23,272 bases of DNA from CAZAQS01 sp964486825 (GTDB lineage Bacteria > Chloroflexota > Anaerolineae > Anaerolineales > UBA4823), in contig CAZAQS010000050.1 in the NCBI GenBank assembly GCA_964486825.1, positions 1 to 23,272 on the forward strand. The letters run 5' to 3'. Shown here one piece after another: positions 22,244-23,272 of the stretch. The position numbers were made by a program, and so were the translations under genes. The notes under the pieces are model-generated. The model did not search any database, was not told the DNA's origin, and was given only the letters and a program-made list of their open reading frames with translations. Positions within the stretch are counted from its first letter, which is position 1, and the number at the start of each line of letters is the position of its first letter.

Positions 22244-23119
22244 ATGTCAATCGTAAACGCAAAAGATATTTTGATTGAAGCCACCCAAGGGAAATATGCC
22301 ATCGGGGCATTCAATATTACCAGCCTGGTGCAGATGAAAGCGGTTATCGATATGGCCTCAGAAAAGAAAGCCCCGGTGATCGTTCAGACTTCTGTCAAGC
22401 CAGCCAAGTTTTATCACCAGGATGTGCTCGTGGCTATCTACCGGACATTGGCCGAATCCGCTCCCGTCCCAGTGTGCCTGCATCTTGACCATTGCACGGA
22501 TGTAGAATTCTGCAAAGTTTGCGCTAGCGCTGGTTATACAAATATCATGATCGATGCCTCGAAGCAATCTTTCGAAGAAAACATACGCCAAACAAAAGAG
22601 GTCTGTGACTTCGCGCACGCTCTGCCCAATGTCTCTGTAGAAGGCGAGCTGGGGACAGTCTCTGGGGTAGAAGACCAGATCAAGGTGGCTGAAGACGAAG
22701 CAGCCCTGTGCAATCCAGAGCAGGTGTTGGAGTTTATCGAGCGTACAGGGGTGGACCTGTTTGCCCCGGCAATTGGCACCGCGCATGGGGTGTACAAGAC
22801 CAAAAACCCGAAGATAGATTTCGAGCGCATGGGCAAGATTTCAAAGATGGTCAATGGGCAAGGGGTAAAGACGCCGCTGGTTGTCCATGGAGGCACGGGA
22901 TTGCCGGACGACTATATTTCCCGGTTGATCGAGGTGGGTGGCGCGAAATTCAATGTCTCTACAGAACTCAAATATGTGTTCATTGATACGACCTATAACT
23001 ATATTGACAGCTGCCGGAACGAATACGATCCCGGGAAAGTAGACGCCGTGGTATTCGACGCGACCCGCCAGGTGGTTGGGCGGTGGATGGATACCCTGGG
23101 CAGCACAGGAAAAGCTTAG
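22244..23119 (+). CDS. Class II (zinc) aldolase, fructose-bisphosphate aldolase family
   Basis: A 291-aa (beta/alpha)8 zinc enzyme that splits a ketose bisphosphate into dihydroxyacetone phosphate and an aldehyde phosphate. Marks: VPVCLHLDHC with catalytic D82 and zinc ligand H83; EGELGTVSG (E133-G141); GTAHGVY with zinc ligand H181; PLVVHGGTGL with H215 and the phosphate loop; KFNVSTELK near 240. Strong AAGGAGG ribosome site 5 nt upstream. Fructose 1,6-bisphosphate is the commonest substrate, but tagatose bisphosphate or related sugars use the same fold. The GntR-UTRA regulator next door leaves a catabolic sugar-phosphate role open, so I give no fba/gatY symbol. Confidence 0.93.
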   Translation: MSIVNAKDILIEATQGKYAIGAFNITSLVQMKAVIDMASEKKAPVIVQTSVKPAKFYHQDVLVAIYRTLAESAPVPVCLHLDHCTDVEFCKVCASAGYTNIMIDASKQSFEENIRQTKEVCDFAHALPNVSVEGELGTVSGVEDQIKVAEDEAALCNPEQVLEFIERTGVDLFAPAIGTAHGVYKTKNPKIDFERMGKISKMVNGQGVKTPLVVHGGTGLPDDYISRLIEVGGAKFNVSTELKYVFIDTTYNYIDSCRNEYDPGKVDAVVFDATRQVVGRWMDTLGSTGKA

Positions 23120-23219
23120 GACTCTAACAAGGATAGGACTTTCCAGAAAGATCAGGAGATGCCTCCGGTGCACTGGAAGCACGCGTGAGAGCCAAATTAA
23201 ATATTATAGGAGCAGCAAA

Positions 23220-23272
23220 ATGAAGAATATCGAAGAGTATTATGTCCCGTGGGTGAAAGGGACGCCGATGTA
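23220..23272 (+). CDS. Start of an unidentified gene (17 codons, cut by window edge)
   Basis: ATG 23220 follows TAGGAG by 7 nt and opens a frame to the edge reading MKNIEEYYVPWVKGTPM. It comes 100 bp after the aldolase stop in the same direction with no terminator between, so it may be in the same transcript. Too short to name. Confidence 0.65.
   Translation, partial: MKNIEEYYVPWVKGTPM

Noticed and set aside
23159..23188. 9-codon ORF (ATG CCT CCG ... TGA) between aldolase and the last gene
   Set aside because: AGGAG directly abuts the ATG with no spacing and the frame is very short; probably chance.

Overview
The window looks like a draft-assembled bacterial chromosome fragment; an unresolved run of N sits inside one gene. 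I suspect a Chloroflexota (Anaerolineae-like) environmental bacterium. That rests on the moderate GC content, the many REC/PAS/GAF/HD-GYP multidomain proteins and the DUF697-type GTPase with a zinc ribbon. The assignment is an impression, because no rRNA or marker tree is available here. I see no tRNA, rRNA, CRISPR array, insertion sequence or phage gene.

Left part (1-9026, mostly + strand). A secreted repeat protein runs off the left edge on the minus strand. It is followed by a 477-bp gap with operator-like dyads, a degenerate-P-loop DUF697 GTPase, a sugar-phosphate nucleotidyltransferase with a left-handed beta-helix tail (split by a 10-N gap that is probably an assembly artefact), and a 71-aa conserved-looking small protein with a terminator. 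Next come a PLP aminotransferase and gatB (likely one transcript), a glutamate-type dehydrogenase with its own terminator, a small two-helix membrane protein and an ECF sigma factor. A convergent minus-strand gene for an unknown 146-aa protein closes this section.

Middle part (9701-20991, all minus strand). This is an 11.3-kb signalling cluster of seven genes, read right to left: REC-GAF-GAF-GAF-HD-GYP; a membrane Cache-HAMP-PAS histidine kinase; two tandem single-domain Rcp/CheY-like regulators, the first overlapping the kinase stop by 4 nt; a REC-GGDEF diguanylate cyclase; a REC-PAS-PAS-HisKA_3 kinase; and a REC-PAS-GAF-HisKA kinase. Four of the proteins start with the same recognisable REC subclass, each wired to a different output. 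The cluster therefore looks like a branched phosphosignalling hub that sets c-di-GMP by synthesis and degradation and relays to further kinases. No DNA-binding output regulator and no Hpt domain lie in the cluster.

Right part (21184-23272, + strand). A strong sigma70-type promoter overlaps a GntR/HutC-like operator and drives a GntR-UTRA regulator. Then come a hairpin, a leader with alternative pairing segments, a class II (fructose-bisphosphate-type) aldolase and the first 17 codons of another gene. This reads as a sugar-phosphate-responsive regulator next to a sugar-phosphate aldolase.
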